From Oasisia sp. SBJ-2009 (taxonomy: Eukaryota; Annelida; Polychaeta; Sabellida; Siboglinidae), in contig OZ024858.1 in assembly GCA_964017155.1 (NCBI GenBank), positions 23,143,657-23,207,656 of the forward strand: DNA of 64,000 nt, read 5' to 3'. Of the stretch, positions 13,001-29,000 are shown piece by piece (position 1 is the stretch's first letter; each line of letters starts with the position of its first letter). The translations under genes were made by a program, and so were the position numbers. The notes beneath the pieces are model-generated. The model was not told where the DNA came from, did no database searches, and saw only the letters and a program-made list of their open reading frames with translations.

Positions 13001-15572
13001 ATAATAGTTTGACCAAAATCAAACTGAAACAGTATGTTTTAAATATGTCAAAACAAAGTTGATCTAATTAGTATATGTTTATGCATATCCGAATGAGTTC
13101 ATTTCAACTATTATTTATTTTAACTTTTATTTATTATACACCATAACCTGATCATTTCTGATATGGCCATTTTGGTGATGTTGCCATGGTTACTTGGATC
13201 ATTACTATTATATTTCCTAATACATTTCTACATTTCTTCCTATTTTCACACGATAGATGTTATTCAAGTATTTCATCGGAATTAGCAACTTCAATATACA
13301 CCATCACAAATCGCGTTAACATATGTAAGCTTAACCTCTCCACTTACCCACAGACCAAACTGCTTGTCCTGAGATGCATCAGGAATGTTTACCATCTGCA
13401 ACCAGAAGCATCTGACATCACAGACCCATAAACATGACGAGGCGAACTATTTCCACAACAGACTATGGCTAATTCGTTCAGCTTCCGTGTCACGCAAAAA
13501 CATTCGCATCGATTTGCCGCACTCTCCGTAGACAAAGTAAATAGAGCCGTTAAATGAACACTGCACTCCATTACCGGGCAACCAAATTACCAGGCACCGA
13601 CAATCAATATAATTTTTTGTGTGCAAAGAGAGCCTCCTGGCTCCGTTGCCATGTGACGTGAGCTCTGTCTTTGTTGCGACAATTAATTTATTGTCAGCCA
13701 TCTTTCAGTGCATCCCCCGATGCCCGCGAGATCTCTTACTCGGACGGTCTCATCATTACTTATTCCCGGCTACGCTTTCAAGTTGCTGCTAATCTCTACA
13801 TACAATTGAGCGGTGCATGGGTGGAATCGCAAGTGAGCGGAGGTGTCGTTTTGCATCATGTGCGCTGTGGTGATGTACACGCGATCTGTTTATCTTCGGC
13901 GAACATTCACCGGCAGATAAACGACCCCATTTCATCATTTCAGATTATTCGTATTCCCCAGCAGATACGCTCGGAAACACATTGTTCGGTCGCTTTCGCA
14001 TATCACGAACATGTCTTTTGATTCTCCTCAGAAGTCACCTTTAATGTCAAATGTATCTTGTGTCCAAGTTTTTCTGGATTGCGGTGTCCTGCTGACAGTT
14101 AGTGGTGTTTCTCAGACAATGACGGCATCGGTAGGTTCCAAGGGAAACAATTTGGTATTCCATACGGCTGTTCAGGGCCACAACAAGACATCGGCGAATG
14201 ATTTACTAGGAAATGGTGTCTGACAGTAGATGTTTAGGGCGGGTAATTCATTGGCGCTGACTCAACGTAAGACGTCACAAGTGACTCGCATAACATCCAT
14301 AAGTAGCTTATAGATAACGTTCTAACAGAGGAATAATATCAGCAGTGAAGAAATGCTGCATATCTGATTCGATTACTGTTACCGAAATGAAAAAGTTCTT
14401 TGGATAATTGAGTTTTTGAAAGCCTGTTCAAAGAGACAGATTGATAGAGAAATCAGAAATAAACATTTTGCAATCGATGGTACAACTGTGTGCTACAATA
14501 AGTACCCCACCTGATAGGGAAATTCTGTTTACACATCAGCCAATCACAACTCACCTGACCAGTTGCTGCGACGTAGCCTGGTATCCCGACATTAGCGAGG
14601 GACTGAGAATCACCCGTTCTGTAAAATAAAAATAAAAGGATTTTACGCAAACATCACCAACACTGAATAACTAGTGTATACAAATAGCTACTATACTACA
14701 GTGGATGCAGGTTAGGTTAACATGTTTGAATAACTAGTTAATAGAAATGAGCTACTATACCACAGTGGACGCCGGTTAGGTTAACATGTTATACGATATC
14801 GGGAATAAAATTGATGCCGAACCTTAAAGTTGAAATATCTATCACACTGCCTAAACATAATTACATATATAGTGTCTCTTTAAATTGTAACGATAGATGT
14901 TAATGTAACATGCAACGGCCTTGTTACATTTTTCAGCATGTCGGTTAATGGCGGGAACTTAAATACAGTGACTGTGACACTTGTATTTTTCCAGACTGCT
15001 GTCAGTGGCTTAATGCAATTATATAAAACCTTTGTTGACTGTTCAGTGGCCGTGATTCGTGAGGCATGTGTCTCTGTCTGTTGAAAGACTCGCAGATTAC
15101 ATAAAATAATGATTGATTACTCTTGCCCATTAGAACCTTTATGGGACGTGATTATGTTAACAGTTAAACCCCTTGTGTGATTATTGATAAAGAATATGAT
15201 TACACCTTGTTATTGCGATCGACTATAATCACGCATGATTACAATCATTATCAAAGCCAAACCTGCTAACGATCGACGAGAAATAAGAATCGCTTTATCT
15301 TACATCTGTAATCAAGAATAATGAATTCTGATTGCGGCTATTATCAAAGCTCCCTCTGGTGAGTAAAGTGGGTCTATGGGCGTTGTCTGCCCAGGTACTT
15401 CGCCTGACGTGAAATTTCATGTGTGGATTTGGCCTGACATGAATCTTATGTCCACATACAACTTTGCCTATAATCAATAATCTATATTTGGCTTAGCTTA
15501 TATGTCTATATTTGTCTACATTTGAAATGGTATATCTGCACCTAGCTTGTGTTCTTAGTTCTGTAATACAAA

Positions 15573-15648
<76 letters not shown>

Positions 15649-18600
15649 TCTAGTTTACAAATCTTTGGTCTAGTATGAAATATGCCTTATTTGGCCTGGC
15701 TTAATATCTTATGTTTGTTGTATTGGCCTAGATTTTAAGTGCACATGTTAAGTGCACTTTGGCCTGGCCATAGATCTTCTGTTTGTTCCTGATCTAGTTT
15801 AAATCATGCGCCTGAACTTGGACTATATAAAATCTTCCATATATAAACCCTCTAGCTTTCATATCATGTCTGTACCTGGCCTAATTAAAAACTTTAAATC
15901 TAACTTTTGTACTTGGCCCAGCTTATACACTTACATGACTAAGCATAGATGAGCCATTAACTTACATAAATCTAATGTAGGAGTCATATCAATCAATCCG
16001 CTTTGACACCATGTCACAGACTAATTACTACATCTGATGACGGACATACAAAGCATCGCTGCAGTGATACCATCTGATTTCTCCGAACAGGTTGTATATA
16101 TACTCTGACCCGTCATTATGTGACATACTGGACCCTCCCCACGTGACCCCGCGACATTTGGACGACAATTAATTCAACATCACAGTCAGTATCGGGTTAC
16201 GGATCGTCAGAACTACAGACGGACATCAGAACGCGCATCTCCTTTTCATGAGGTGTTAATTATATAATTAGTCTCGCTCATTTGTGTTTAATTACGTCAT
16301 ACTCAATTGTGAATGAAACATAAAACCATTTGCCTTCGTTGACAGATAGTTACATCAGACAAGTGATGGGCGGCCATCTTGGAACGAATGGCAACGAAAA
16401 CAACGAAACTAGGTCCACTCATGCCTGGATGTATTGCACCAATTAAGAGGTCACGACCCTCAAATCTAATGAGCAGACAGGGTCTTATCATTGCCGGAGA
16501 CGGAGCTCTTTAAGAAAAGAGCTCCCTTGCTCTAGGTGTTATTTCACAGTGCAACAAACGCACACTGTAGATAGCTAGCTAATCGTCTGCCAGCATAAAT
16601 GAAGTACCTTTTTTCCTTTACGGAAAAAATTATTCATATATAGCTCGCTAATAGCTACATAGCCACGGGTGCATCAAGTATAGGCCTACTTATCTGCAGA
16701 ATGACACATCTGTGGCATTTCGCCCATCATCACGCATCAGTTCACCTACTCAACAACAGTCTAGCGACATTTAAGTTTGGCTAATGTTACTACAATAAAA
16801 AAGCACCAAACATAGGATGCTGGCACCAAAATGTGGACATAATTATTATGTTTTGTGTATCACCTTTCCCATCGGAAATGTATCAAATGAAAAACACGTC
16901 ACCGGAAAACTTTACAGTGCAAAAACCCCCGGGATTTTAAACAAATTGCGGGTTTATGGCGATGGAGACAAGTACAAGTCACTCTTCAATAAGTTGTCTA
17001 GTCAAATGACAGACATTTATGACTGTCATTACATGTCAGTGCACTTGTGTCACAGGTGAACAGGCTGACTTATGGCGCACTCATTTAATCTACGAGCCTT
17101 AGTAATCAACCAAACAAACCACAAGGAGCGATCACGTCAGCTACAGTCCATTTTATTGCGAACGAATCCTCAATAAATATGACTGAAAGTCAAGTCTTAG
17201 GAATGCTATAAGTAACAAACTATTGAGTGTAGTTAAAAATAAAAACTTACAGCTCATTTACTTCAATGGTTTTACCATGACATTAATTCTGTGTTTGATG
17301 TGAGAAAATCAATGTAAACATGTACGTGTGGATGGTTCTTCATTAGATTTTTATGCACATGTGAGTGCATTTACCTGGAGGAGTTTGCACAGGTCAGTAA
17401 CCTCATGTTTGAACTGCAATTTGGTCCCATTACACTGCGTCTTTTCCAGCTCACTGACACCCCAGAATGCTTGATGTCAACGCATTAGATTGCCAGCGGG
17501 AAGCGATAGATACCAATTTAACTGAATGCCCGTCAGCAGGTACTAAACAAAATTATAGAGTATCATGATGTTATCTGTAAAATCTGGTTGGTTAATGGCT
17601 TTCCTAAGGGGCTGTCTGTTCCATCTTTCTTTCGGTGTGAAATCTAGATTGTTTCATCGATCATGGTAACTTCTGGTCTGATGTTCTACTAAAAGTTATT
17701 GACCAGCAAAGGTGTCGCGCTCCTGAATAGCTGCATGGTCGGATTTCAAAGCGGAACTTTTAACTCTTTTTATGTGGGATCTGATGTTACAGTCAGAAGG
17801 AATTAAACTAACAGAAACCGTCTGCACATTATCATTATATATTCACTTGCTCTTTGCAGGTGATTGGGTAGAGGGAAACTGCATGGACATGCATATCTAA
17901 GTGCATCAGAGCAAACTGACAAAGTGTGTCATTACCGTGACTCAGTTGAGATTCGGGTGTTTTTTGCCTTTATTGCCGATTCTAAGAGCCATTGAGAAAT
18001 GTCACAGCGACCGATTGACTGGGTGGGTGGGTGGGTAAACACAAACATACAAGCAGCCTAATATTCAATGGCTGAAGGAAGAATTCCCACCCAGGGTTAT
18101 CGGGCGAGCGAGTAGTTTGCAAATTAGGGAAACATGCACTTGGGGTTTTGCGGGGTAAAGATAAGCGTGTCAGCCGTGGCGTTCAGGGTGGCGCACGTAA
18201 CCCCAGACATGCAACCCAGCGACCCAGTGGTTTTCCCGTGATTAGGGGGGTCCTGGATTCAACTGACGGTGATAGTGGGCCACCCACTAGTTTCCGAAAC
18301 CCCAGTGCAATCTAGTGGCTGTCTCGGCCCGGCGGCGGGTCGAAAATGTCAACTGCTCAGCAGGATCCGAATGGCCTGAAAATTGCCCATAATGTTGCCG
18401 CGTGTTAATAAAAAGCGGCAACTAAACTGCTTTTTAACAGCAGCGTTAATTTGCCACAAAACCGGGGTTTTTTTTGCTAATGCAATTTAGGTGCAACGGC
18501 ACAGTGCACCTGCTTGAATCGGTGTTTACCTGAACACAGCGGTGATAGGATCAAAAGGAGAGGCGTAAACAAATACTCACCTGTCTTTACGAGATTGGTC

Positions 18601-21600
18601 ATTGTTGTCAAGGTCATTGACATGAAGGTCAAAGGTCTGTGAGAATGTGTCCTAAAGAAACGCAGAAATTTTTTTTTTTGGTGTCACAGCTTCGTAAACA
18701 ATGTCGTGTGACTGTGTCAGTGTAGACGTTTAGCAATCATTTATGTGGGTTAAATTCTATATTTTTGTATACACTTACACAAACATATACACACCGAGTA
18801 ACATATTAATAGGTTTGCATTTGTACCTTTCATGAAATATTTCCACAACTCAGCAGAAATGTTGGTGGCAGCTTTAATGGTGCCGCTTCCAAATTAAATA
18901 ATTTATGGTCCGTCTCTACAGCTTACAAAACAAAAATATGGTCTTTCCCCACCAGTTACAAAACAAAATAAATAGAGTCAGTTCCTATGACTAACGTAAT
19001 AAATCTAGAATGATTCCCACAACTTATATAGAAAATATGGTCTGTCCCCACATAATAAATGTGATCTATCCCCGCCATCTATCAAACCACTACTGGGCCA
19101 CGTCATATATTTCCGCGGAGATGAACCATGGGACACATTGGGAGGACCACCCGGGAGAATGGTCTGACATAACACAGCCGCCGTCCGTCGTCATCACGAC
19201 GTTGATCAATACTGCGTGGCACTTCGTCGCCGCACAATGATGATCACTTACGTGTGACACTTCGTCCAGCAGGAGCACGTGACACTGCTCGCAGCGCAGC
19301 GCCTCCTGCGTGTGCCTCATCACCTTGTGGATGAGCTGCGGGAGATTGCTCTGCTCCTCAAAGATCACCCGGGCCAGGTCGAGAAGAAGCTGATGGCAGA
19401 AAGACATCGTCAGTACACGGACACACCCCTCACAGTTACTCCCTAACCCCCTACGGTTACTCCCTAACACCCCCACGGTTACTCCCTAACACCCACACGG
19501 TTACTCCCTAACACCCCCCACGGTTACTCCCTAACACCCCCACGGTTACTCCCTAACACCCCCCACGGTTACTCCCTAACACCCCCCACGGTTACTCCCA
19601 AACACCCACACAGTTACTCCCTAACACCCCTCACAGTTACTCCATAACACCCCTCACAGTTACTCCATAACACCCCTCACAGTTACTCCATAACACCCCT
19701 CACAGTTACTCCATAACACCCCTCACAGTTACTCCCTAACACCCCTCACAGTTACTCCATAACACCCCTCACAGTTACTCCCTAACACCCCTCACAGTTA
19801 CTCCATAACACCCCTCACAGTTACTCCATAACACCCCTCACAGTTACTCCATAACACCCCTTACAGTTACTCCATAACACCCCTCACAGTTACTCCCTAA
19901 CACCCCTCACAGTTACTCCATAACACCCCTCACAGTTACTCCATAACACCCCTCACAGTTACTCCCTAACACCCCTCACAGTTACTCCATAACACCCCTC
20001 ACAGTTACTCCATAACACCCCTCACAGTTACTCCATAACACCCCTCACAGTTACTCCCTAACACCCCTCACAGTTACTCCATAACACCCCTCACAGTTAC
20101 TCCATAACACCCCTCACAGTTACTCCCTAACACCCCTCACAGTTACTCCATAACACCCCTCACAGTTACTCCATAACACCCCTCACAGTTACTCCATAAC
20201 ACCCCTCACAGTTACTCCCTAACACCCCTCACAGTTACTCCATAAAACCCCTCACAGTTACTCCATAACACCCCTCACAGTTACTCCCTAACACCCCTCA
20301 CAGTTACTCCATAACACCCCTCACAGTTACTCCATAACACCCCTCACAGTTACTCCATAACACCCCTCACAGTTACTCCCTAACACCCCTCACAGTTACT
20401 CCCTAACACCCCTCACAGTTACTCCCTAACACCCCTCACAGTTACTCCCTAACACCCCTCATCCCATGAGACAATCCCAAAGTGGCTCGTGTGAGAATAC
20501 GCTGACATACGTGGAAGAAAAACCAACTTGAGTTTGACGGTTTATTTTTACGATGTGTTTGTTTAGGCGGATTGTCAACACAGACATACTCCAGAAGACA
20601 GTGGACGGGGATCCCAGAGATTATCCAGAGATCAACTATGTCCGTCCCATGCATTTTCTGATAATCCAGTTTTTGAAAATATCCTGTCCGGTATGGTTGT
20701 TACATGGTAGGTAATTTGTTCACCTTCTATAGAAGGTGTTATTTCATATTTCCAATCAACTGAGTTAATATACTGACACCACATAAATTTCAATTAATGC
20801 TCCCTCATCATTTAATGCTCCCTGGTCCTTCTGCAGTGTTTACATGTCAAATGACATTATAAATGTGTACAATTTTATACACATATCTTTTCATAAACAG
20901 TCCATTTCAATGCTTAAAAACCTGCAATCGCAGAGAGAGCTTTTTAGCGAGGCTGATAAAGTTGTTGCTCTGATATATCTGCACATAGCATCTGCTCCCA
21001 AGTCTGGTTCTTAGATAAACAACGTTGACACAAACCTGACACACAGTGTTAAATTACATCTCCGCCACACGTTGAGTGATGACAGCCATGGCGGAAATTT
21101 AGAAACATTTCCTGACTCGGCCAAAAAAACAGACACATGTCCATTATTAAACATCACTTGAGATTAACGACAAAACGCTGACTCTTGGGGCACGTCACAG
21201 TTGCCAACGGGTCCAATGGTCACGCAATGAATTGAAAGACGTCAGACAGGTGACACGATCATTTGAATAGGAGCAGATTTAACACGATTACCCCAAAACT
21301 GATGTAAAAAAACATGAACCGGACAGCCACTGGTTACTATCTGTGTGTGTGTCTGCTCTAGCCAAATAGCAGACACTGTCAGTTCCATGTTTAAACCCAA
21401 TCACACAACTCGTATTCCCACAGACATTGTTTCAATCATTTATCAGCGTTTGATAGAACCCGAAGCTTTCTTTTTCCAAAACCGCGCCCTCCGAGCTTTC
21501 AGCGTGCTTTTAGCAATGCCCCGTTGGCCTTAATTTTGACGACACCGTATCGATATCAAAAATATGTCTATAAATAAGTAAGCGGGGAGATAAGGGTGGT

Positions 21601-24528
21601 AACGGGGACAGTAAAAAGAAGAAACACAAGATCACCTGATTCCTCCGTTGCTCCAACTGAGCACGCTCCTGCCGCTCGGCGTTGCACAAAGCGATGCCGC
21701 AAAAAGCGACGTAGGACGTAAACACCTGCAAGAAGTGACAACGTGTGAACAGCATCAGTGGATTTAACTCGTGCGTGGTGCATTGACAATGCGAGCGCGG
21801 AACCCTGTACCACGACGAGATGCCACCACGCCAGGGACCGCGCAGTTTTCATAAATCAGTTCTGTTTGGGTTTTTCCGATTAGCTGTCGAAACGGCGCCA
21901 AAGAATTCGTTCTGGTGCAACGTTGAAAGCCGTCGCGTTTGCGGGACGGGCACCGACAGTCACTCATCACACTTCAGTGCATCTCTGCGAGCTCCTTAAC
22001 ACGTCAAACAAAGGGAATACGTTCTGACTCAGCCTCAATGAAGATCGATATCTTTCCTTCACATTTATCTCCGCCGCAGCCCCATTTATGTCAGATTGCA
22101 AGCTTTCATTTTTATGCACTGTACATTTAGACAGATGTTTACAATGTTTTTGTTTGGTAGCGGCAGCTAAAATAATGTTTTATTAATTCCCAGAACCTGA
22201 GCTTGTCCACCGACCGACACAAGTGTTTCTACAGATTTCTTCAAAGGGCTTTACATTTTCTTTCCACAAGATTGATTGCATACATGTTTCGTGATAAAAA
22301 TCTCTCCATGTTTTTGCTACGCCGAGTGGTCACATGATTGCAATCGCTGGTTTCTACCAGACGATGAAAGAAAGAACCAGCGATAAAACGAGATTCAGCA
22401 TTTGTGAAAACTTCCCGTTTCACACTGATAACCGACAAACTCGACCCGAGCACACTTACAAACACAGGGCAATTTAACAGCAGCACGCACACGAAAACAT
22501 GAAAGCGAATCGTGCGTACGATATCAATGAAATATCAAAAGATATCGGTTTGTGCCCCATTCGAAACGCGGCACGGAACATAGTTAGATGTGTCAGATAA
22601 CGAGATCAAGATGACTGCCCACCTTTTCGTCATGGTCATCAAAAGCCTGGTTCTGACCCTCAGTCTTGTTTACCGCCTGCGCAACGCCAATTACGTCGCC
22701 GTCCAGGTTTCTGATTGGTACGCTCAGCATACTCCGTGTCTTGAAGCTCACCTTGCAATCCACCTTGCTGCTGAAGCGTGGATCCTACAACAGGCAATCA
22801 TAAACATATTTACTACCGCAGTGGACACGGCGATACGTCAAATTAGTCCGCTGGGATTATACGTGAGCTGGATGGTGTGATTGAAGTGTCTATGTTAGGC
22901 GCACGGTTGTTATTCCCGAGCTGGTCTTAATGAGAGACGGATAGACGGATGGCAATTTATCCTTCCAACGTAATAATATACTCCTATGCTGTTTGTGAAT
23001 CTGTATTTAATTCTAAAAATTAGATTTATGTAGTATTTTATGGATGTTTGTTAATCTCTGTGATATCTCTAAAATTTTACTTTTACATGACGTTAAACCA
23101 TCCTCACTTTCTCACTCACTCTGACAAACCATGCACTCCATGTCTCTATGAACAAGGTGTGTTAGTATCACTGAGACATGCATTTGTTGCAAGCTAACCA
23201 CCATAAATAACAAAGAATATAATATCTTAAAATGAAGCTGTATTTTTGTATATTAAAATTATGAGGCGAAACACAAAGAAGGGTGCATTTCATGGAACCT
23301 GAATGCTTCAATTCAACTCATATCTGACTAATATTTTCCAACTCAAATCTGATGCAATAATGACAAAATCTGATGTAATAATTATAATCGATCCTGTCTA
23401 ATGCTGTCTCAATATTTCTTTAGTATAATCATAAATACCATGCAATCCAGCTGCGTATTAATTCCTATTTCCACCTGAAATCTACAGCAGTTCCTTCACT
23501 TTGTTTTTCAACACAAACAAAAGCTACAAATTAACATTTATAGATCAACACGCAAACAAACCACCAAAACACGACTAGTTTTTGGAATATGGACACTGAC
23601 ACCACAATATAGCACACAGCAATCACTTCAATTTAAAAATAAACTTTGACACATTTTAATTTACGTTAATTTAATTTAACTGATAAATATGATTGCAGAA
23701 AACATTGGTAAATAATTGAAAGTTGGAGGAATTATTTCTTCCATCTGTCTGTTAGATGTTTACCATCGACTGTGGCTTCGTGCCATGGGCTGCAATTAGT
23801 TTCCAATGTTGATAGGTGACAGTGCAGAAATATGGTTAATCACGCCAGGGCAAGACGCATTTGCATTGACGATAGGCAAGGAGTACCTAAGGTTACCGCC
23901 GTTTCCAATACCACACTCGTGCAAGACACTAATTTGTGCATTGGATTATTGGATGATTGGTTATGCAACAGATTATACGGGATATTCAGATTGGCCATAT
24001 GCAATTACGGACTGGCGTCTGTGACAGTCACAAGAAGTGCAAGAACTGAAAAATCCAGCATTAAACAAGGTTTACTATTATGGCAACCAAATCAACATGT
24101 TTTGTGGAAAATACAATGTTCGTGTTTATTCTTAACAATGTCATGTTGCTAAGTAAACTGATTTTACAAATGTCTGAATCAAGTCTGGATGTTACGACTG
24201 TATTGATTAAACAACGTTGGTGAATTTTCCACTCATTTTCAGTCTACACACTGACATTTCACATAAAGGAAATTTCCACTTGGCCATATAATCTTATGCT
24301 AAAGGCTGAAAGGATACTGTAATATATACAGCAAGTTAACCTTTAACATTTTGCACTGATAAATTATGAATGACTAGAATCTGATGGTGACCGGGTCACA
24401 AACTTTCTACGACCCAAGGCTTGACAAGGAGGTTACCAGGGAAACCAACAGTATAATAAAAACAAAACACTAATCATTAGTACATTAACAGTTCATGGCC
24501 AGTGAGCCATGCATTACCTTAAGTATGG

Positions 24529-24566
<38 letters not shown>

Positions 24567-24799
24567 TGGAAAAAACGTAGTGCATTTCGTGCTCAGTTAG
24601 AAACGAGTTATTTTAATTGCGTATATATTAAGTTATTATCATTGAGATAATAACATAATTTATTTGGACACACATATTAACATCAGGCCAATTAACAGAC
24701 AATAGAAGGTTAAGTGAGCCTGAAGGCATCCTTATGAAACTCCACACCTATGAAACGGATCACTTAGTAGGCAATAGTACACAAAAATTGGGTTATATA

Positions 24800-24860
<61 letters not shown>

Positions 24861-25318
24861 TGCATGCGTGCGTGCACGTGCGTGTGTGCAGTGTCCTTTT
24901 CAAAATATGTGTGTATATGTATAAATGTGATTCATTGCTTGGTCATTATATAATGTATAATTATATATATAATTATACATTATATAATTGACCGAGCAAC
25001 GAGACACATTTATACATATACACATACGTACATATATTGAAATTTATTTCTACAACAATGCAAAATACACTTAATGTATAGCAGAGAGTGTATTATTATA
25101 TAACACAACAAAGCACACAAGCACAACTGCATGTACACACACACCCACCCATACACACACGCGCGCACACACACACACCCACACACCCACCCATTCACAC
25201 GCACGCACACATGCACACACACCAACCCATACACACACACGCACGCACACATGCACACACACTAACCCATACACGCACACACGCACACACGCACACACGC
25301 ACACACGCACACACGCAC

Positions 25319-25352
<34 letters not shown>

Positions 25353-26015
25353 GATGAATTACTGATATAGCTGAATGTCTATGCAAAACATAAAACAATA
25401 TAACAAAGATCTAATATAAATGTCTAATATAACAGTTGAATGATTGCAGTAGATTTCCACAGTAGTCCTGTCATCCTCAGCTGTACGCCCTACTGTCAAT
25501 ACAGCAGCGTCAGACTTAAAATGTCCTGTCAAATGTGTCTGGGATAAAATATTTATACACAACCAACGTCCCACAGAAATACCATACTACACTGCATTAC
25601 CAGCTAAGGTTCTTACCAGGAGACTGGAACTGAGACTGGGCAAGCTAAGTGCCTCTACAGGCAGCAGAGACCGGCTCTACACCTGGCAAAGCAACGACAT
25701 CGTCAGTCTGCCAAATTCTTTATGTGCTATACTTTGCACTAGTAGGCTAGTGGAATTTTTTCGAATAACATATTCAACATATTACCGCAGACAGATAGCA
25801 ATACATGTAACGATTAATTAACAATGCAATATTGACATTTTAAGTTGTCCTAAGTGAAAATGAACCATGCAACATCTGCTAGGAAGCATGTGCATTTATA
25901 CTAATATATATATATATATATGTATATATGTATATACATATATATATGTACATATATACATATATGTATATATGTATAAATATATATATATACATATATA
26001 CATACATATGTATAA

Positions 26016-26068
<53 letters not shown>

Positions 26069-29000
26069 GAACTATGTTTTAAAGTTGTTTATTATTGCTA
26101 CAATTCAGTAGTATAAATTAGTTAGCAATGATTAATTTCTAGTTTCATATGGTTGCTGGTTAAGCTACTGAAGCCAAACTTAATTATATTGACAGATCTT
26201 GGTTAATTAAAATAGTTTATATCCTGTGATTCTATTGCAAATCACATCCTACAAAATTATTATTATTAGTTCCATTCCTGTATGACTTCATTCTTGGCTT
26301 AGCCATGACACATCACAGACAACTGAGTTCCTTCTTACAAGATTATCTCTATGAAGTGAAGGTCATTGTGTCTTCCCAGAGGTCATCTAACCTGTCCGAG
26401 TAATTGCAATATTTTTCGCATCGCACCTGATCTGAGATACGGGCCTGACCAGTAACAGAAATGCAATTATTGTCGGCGGCAGGTGTTGCAACGGTCAGCT
26501 TGACCAATATAGTGACCAGGCCACTGCATTCCACGGCAGTCAGCAGGGAAGGAAAACAGGAAGTAGAAAGTTGGGTCTGCAGCCGTCATGAGCTGGGTGA
26601 CCTACAGACTGTCCAAAGACATTTTCCAGAAAACAGACCAGTTACTGCTGCATGTCAGTCTGCAGATTGTTTTTACTGTTTCATTTACAAATAAGCTGCC
26701 GAAGACATTTGCCTGGCACACATGGAGAAGGATGAGAGAAATGAGGGACATACACCTCGCTACTTAGGAGAGAGAGAAGGAGCCAGCCCAGATCTCACTT
26801 TTAACAGTAAACAGCAACTGCCACTACTGCAAGACAACACTAAATGTTCGTCACTTGTCACATCATTTGTCAATGAAACGGGTGGTTCACGGAACACGTC
26901 CTCTGATGTGCCAAGTGATGACAGCCGCAGGCTGAAACCTTATCATCTGTTTAGCATGCGCTGACATGCAAAACGTACCCTGTCAAAAGAATTAAGTTGT
27001 TATCACTCGCCTTCCAAGAATCTTTTGAAAGAGCATACAAAGGGACACATCTGTATCCATTTAACACCGCCTTACACACCCGAAATGTCTAACTTCAAAG
27101 TAAGGTCACTTGTTGAAAACTACGTCAAAAACATGTTATCCGTTTATATAACGCAGAGAAGTATTTCACAGACAAAACACTGTTTATCTTAAGTAACAAC
27201 TACAACATTTTCGAGCAAATAAAATGTGTATATATTTACAAATGTCAGAAAGGTCTACAACTATTCTGATATTGATTACACCTTCACAAATTCAACGGAA
27301 TTGCAGTCCCCAGATCCACAGTTATTTCCCCTGGATTTCGGTTCCAATTAGCGCCAAGTGTCATTGTCGTAACACATCACACTTGAATCAACAAAGCAGC
27401 CATTCACGGTGAGCCCCTAAACCACGTTTGCATCCCGGGAATGTCAACAACACCTGCTCCAACAGGCTGTAGCACAATTCTCGAGAATTTACTAGGAATT
27501 CTTTGTCCACCTGTGGAGAATCGCAGTTTCGCGCGTCTTGGAAACTGGCATTTTCTGGCATAAGTAACACACATAATTATGTGAAGTCGACACCTCGGTA
27601 TGGAGCCGGGTCTCCAGTTACACATGCCACTGTGTTGTAAGGCCGACCAGCTGCGTGAATCACCCAATATCTAAACACACCGAGGACGCTGACTCCAACG
27701 AACGATATCGAACACACCTAGAATGTTTACATCGACACTTGATATTGAAACTCACCTCAATTTCTGACACTAATGCAAGATATTCAAATATAGCTAAAAT
27801 GCTGGCACTGGGAAAAGTTATCCAAATCACAAAGATTTAAAATATCAAGACATAATTTCCAAAAACATAATACACAAACACATCTAATGTAACATGTTCT
27901 ACATTTTAGTTTATATGTTACTTTTACAATTTTTTAACTTATAATTATTAATTATTGTTATTATTATATAAATTTAATATTAATACGAGGTACTGAAATT
28001 CACACAGAACCCAAGCCTCAAAACACAATGTCAAAAACATACAGTATTCAAACACACATCAAATGCTGACTTCAATAAAATATATCAAATTGCACATAGA
28101 ATGGGTAACGTCAACACATTTTATCCAAACAGAAAATGTAAAAAACACACCTAAAAGGCTTATAGCAAGGCAAACACCCAAATGCACTGGGAATGCAGAC
28201 GAGACCACAGTGTGTCTAACCTAACCCTTCCCCATTATCTGCGTCCGCACCGAGTCCTCCTGGTGTTTGTTTATGTAACCGCTACTTTTGGCAGATCATT
28301 TTCCCTGTTTTGTCGCACTGGCCAAGTTCACCAATAACGCACCAGGAATAAGGCTCTAACGGGCACTGAATGGAAACCCTGCAAATTTTAATTAAGGAAA
28401 TGATACGCGGTGTGTTTATCCTGGCAGTGGGTGTGTTGACAAAAGACGAGAGATGCCTGTGTATATATCAATCAGGGTAAGACGCCTCACACCGGTGACT
28501 GGCGAACTGCACTGGTGACTGGGTAATTTACAACTATAAACAATGGTATAAACAAAGTAGAGAGGCTTGTTAAATAGCGACATTTGAGCTGTTCCGTACC
28601 GTGTGTATTTTATAGCGCAAACCTGCTGTCACTTGGATGGTGTTTATTGCATACTGCCATAGAAGTATTATGTATGCCGCAAAAAAACACATTACTGCGG
28701 AGCATGCCAGCATGAGGTGGAATCAATCGACAGAACAATGGTATGTAATTCTTCTGTTTTCATTCAAAGCTGGCGTAAATGTTCTCACGCATCGATGCCT
28801 CAGCTAAGTCAGCTGCATTAATGGCTACTTAACTACAGACAACGGGAAACTTATGTATGCGAGCGGCTTTTGTGTAGCGATTACCGCATGGTTGAATGCT
28901 TCCCTGTATGGTTGCTCGGGCAATGGCAGGGACAGGTGTTGTCGGATGACAACAGACCTTTATAGTTTTACTGTTGCATACTGCGAGGTTTATTGTGCCG

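Noticed and set aside
19428..20462. Interstitial telomere or CRISPR-like array
   Set aside because: CCCTAA occurs only as a variant within a 23-bp tandem unit, and the copies are contiguous with no unique spacers.
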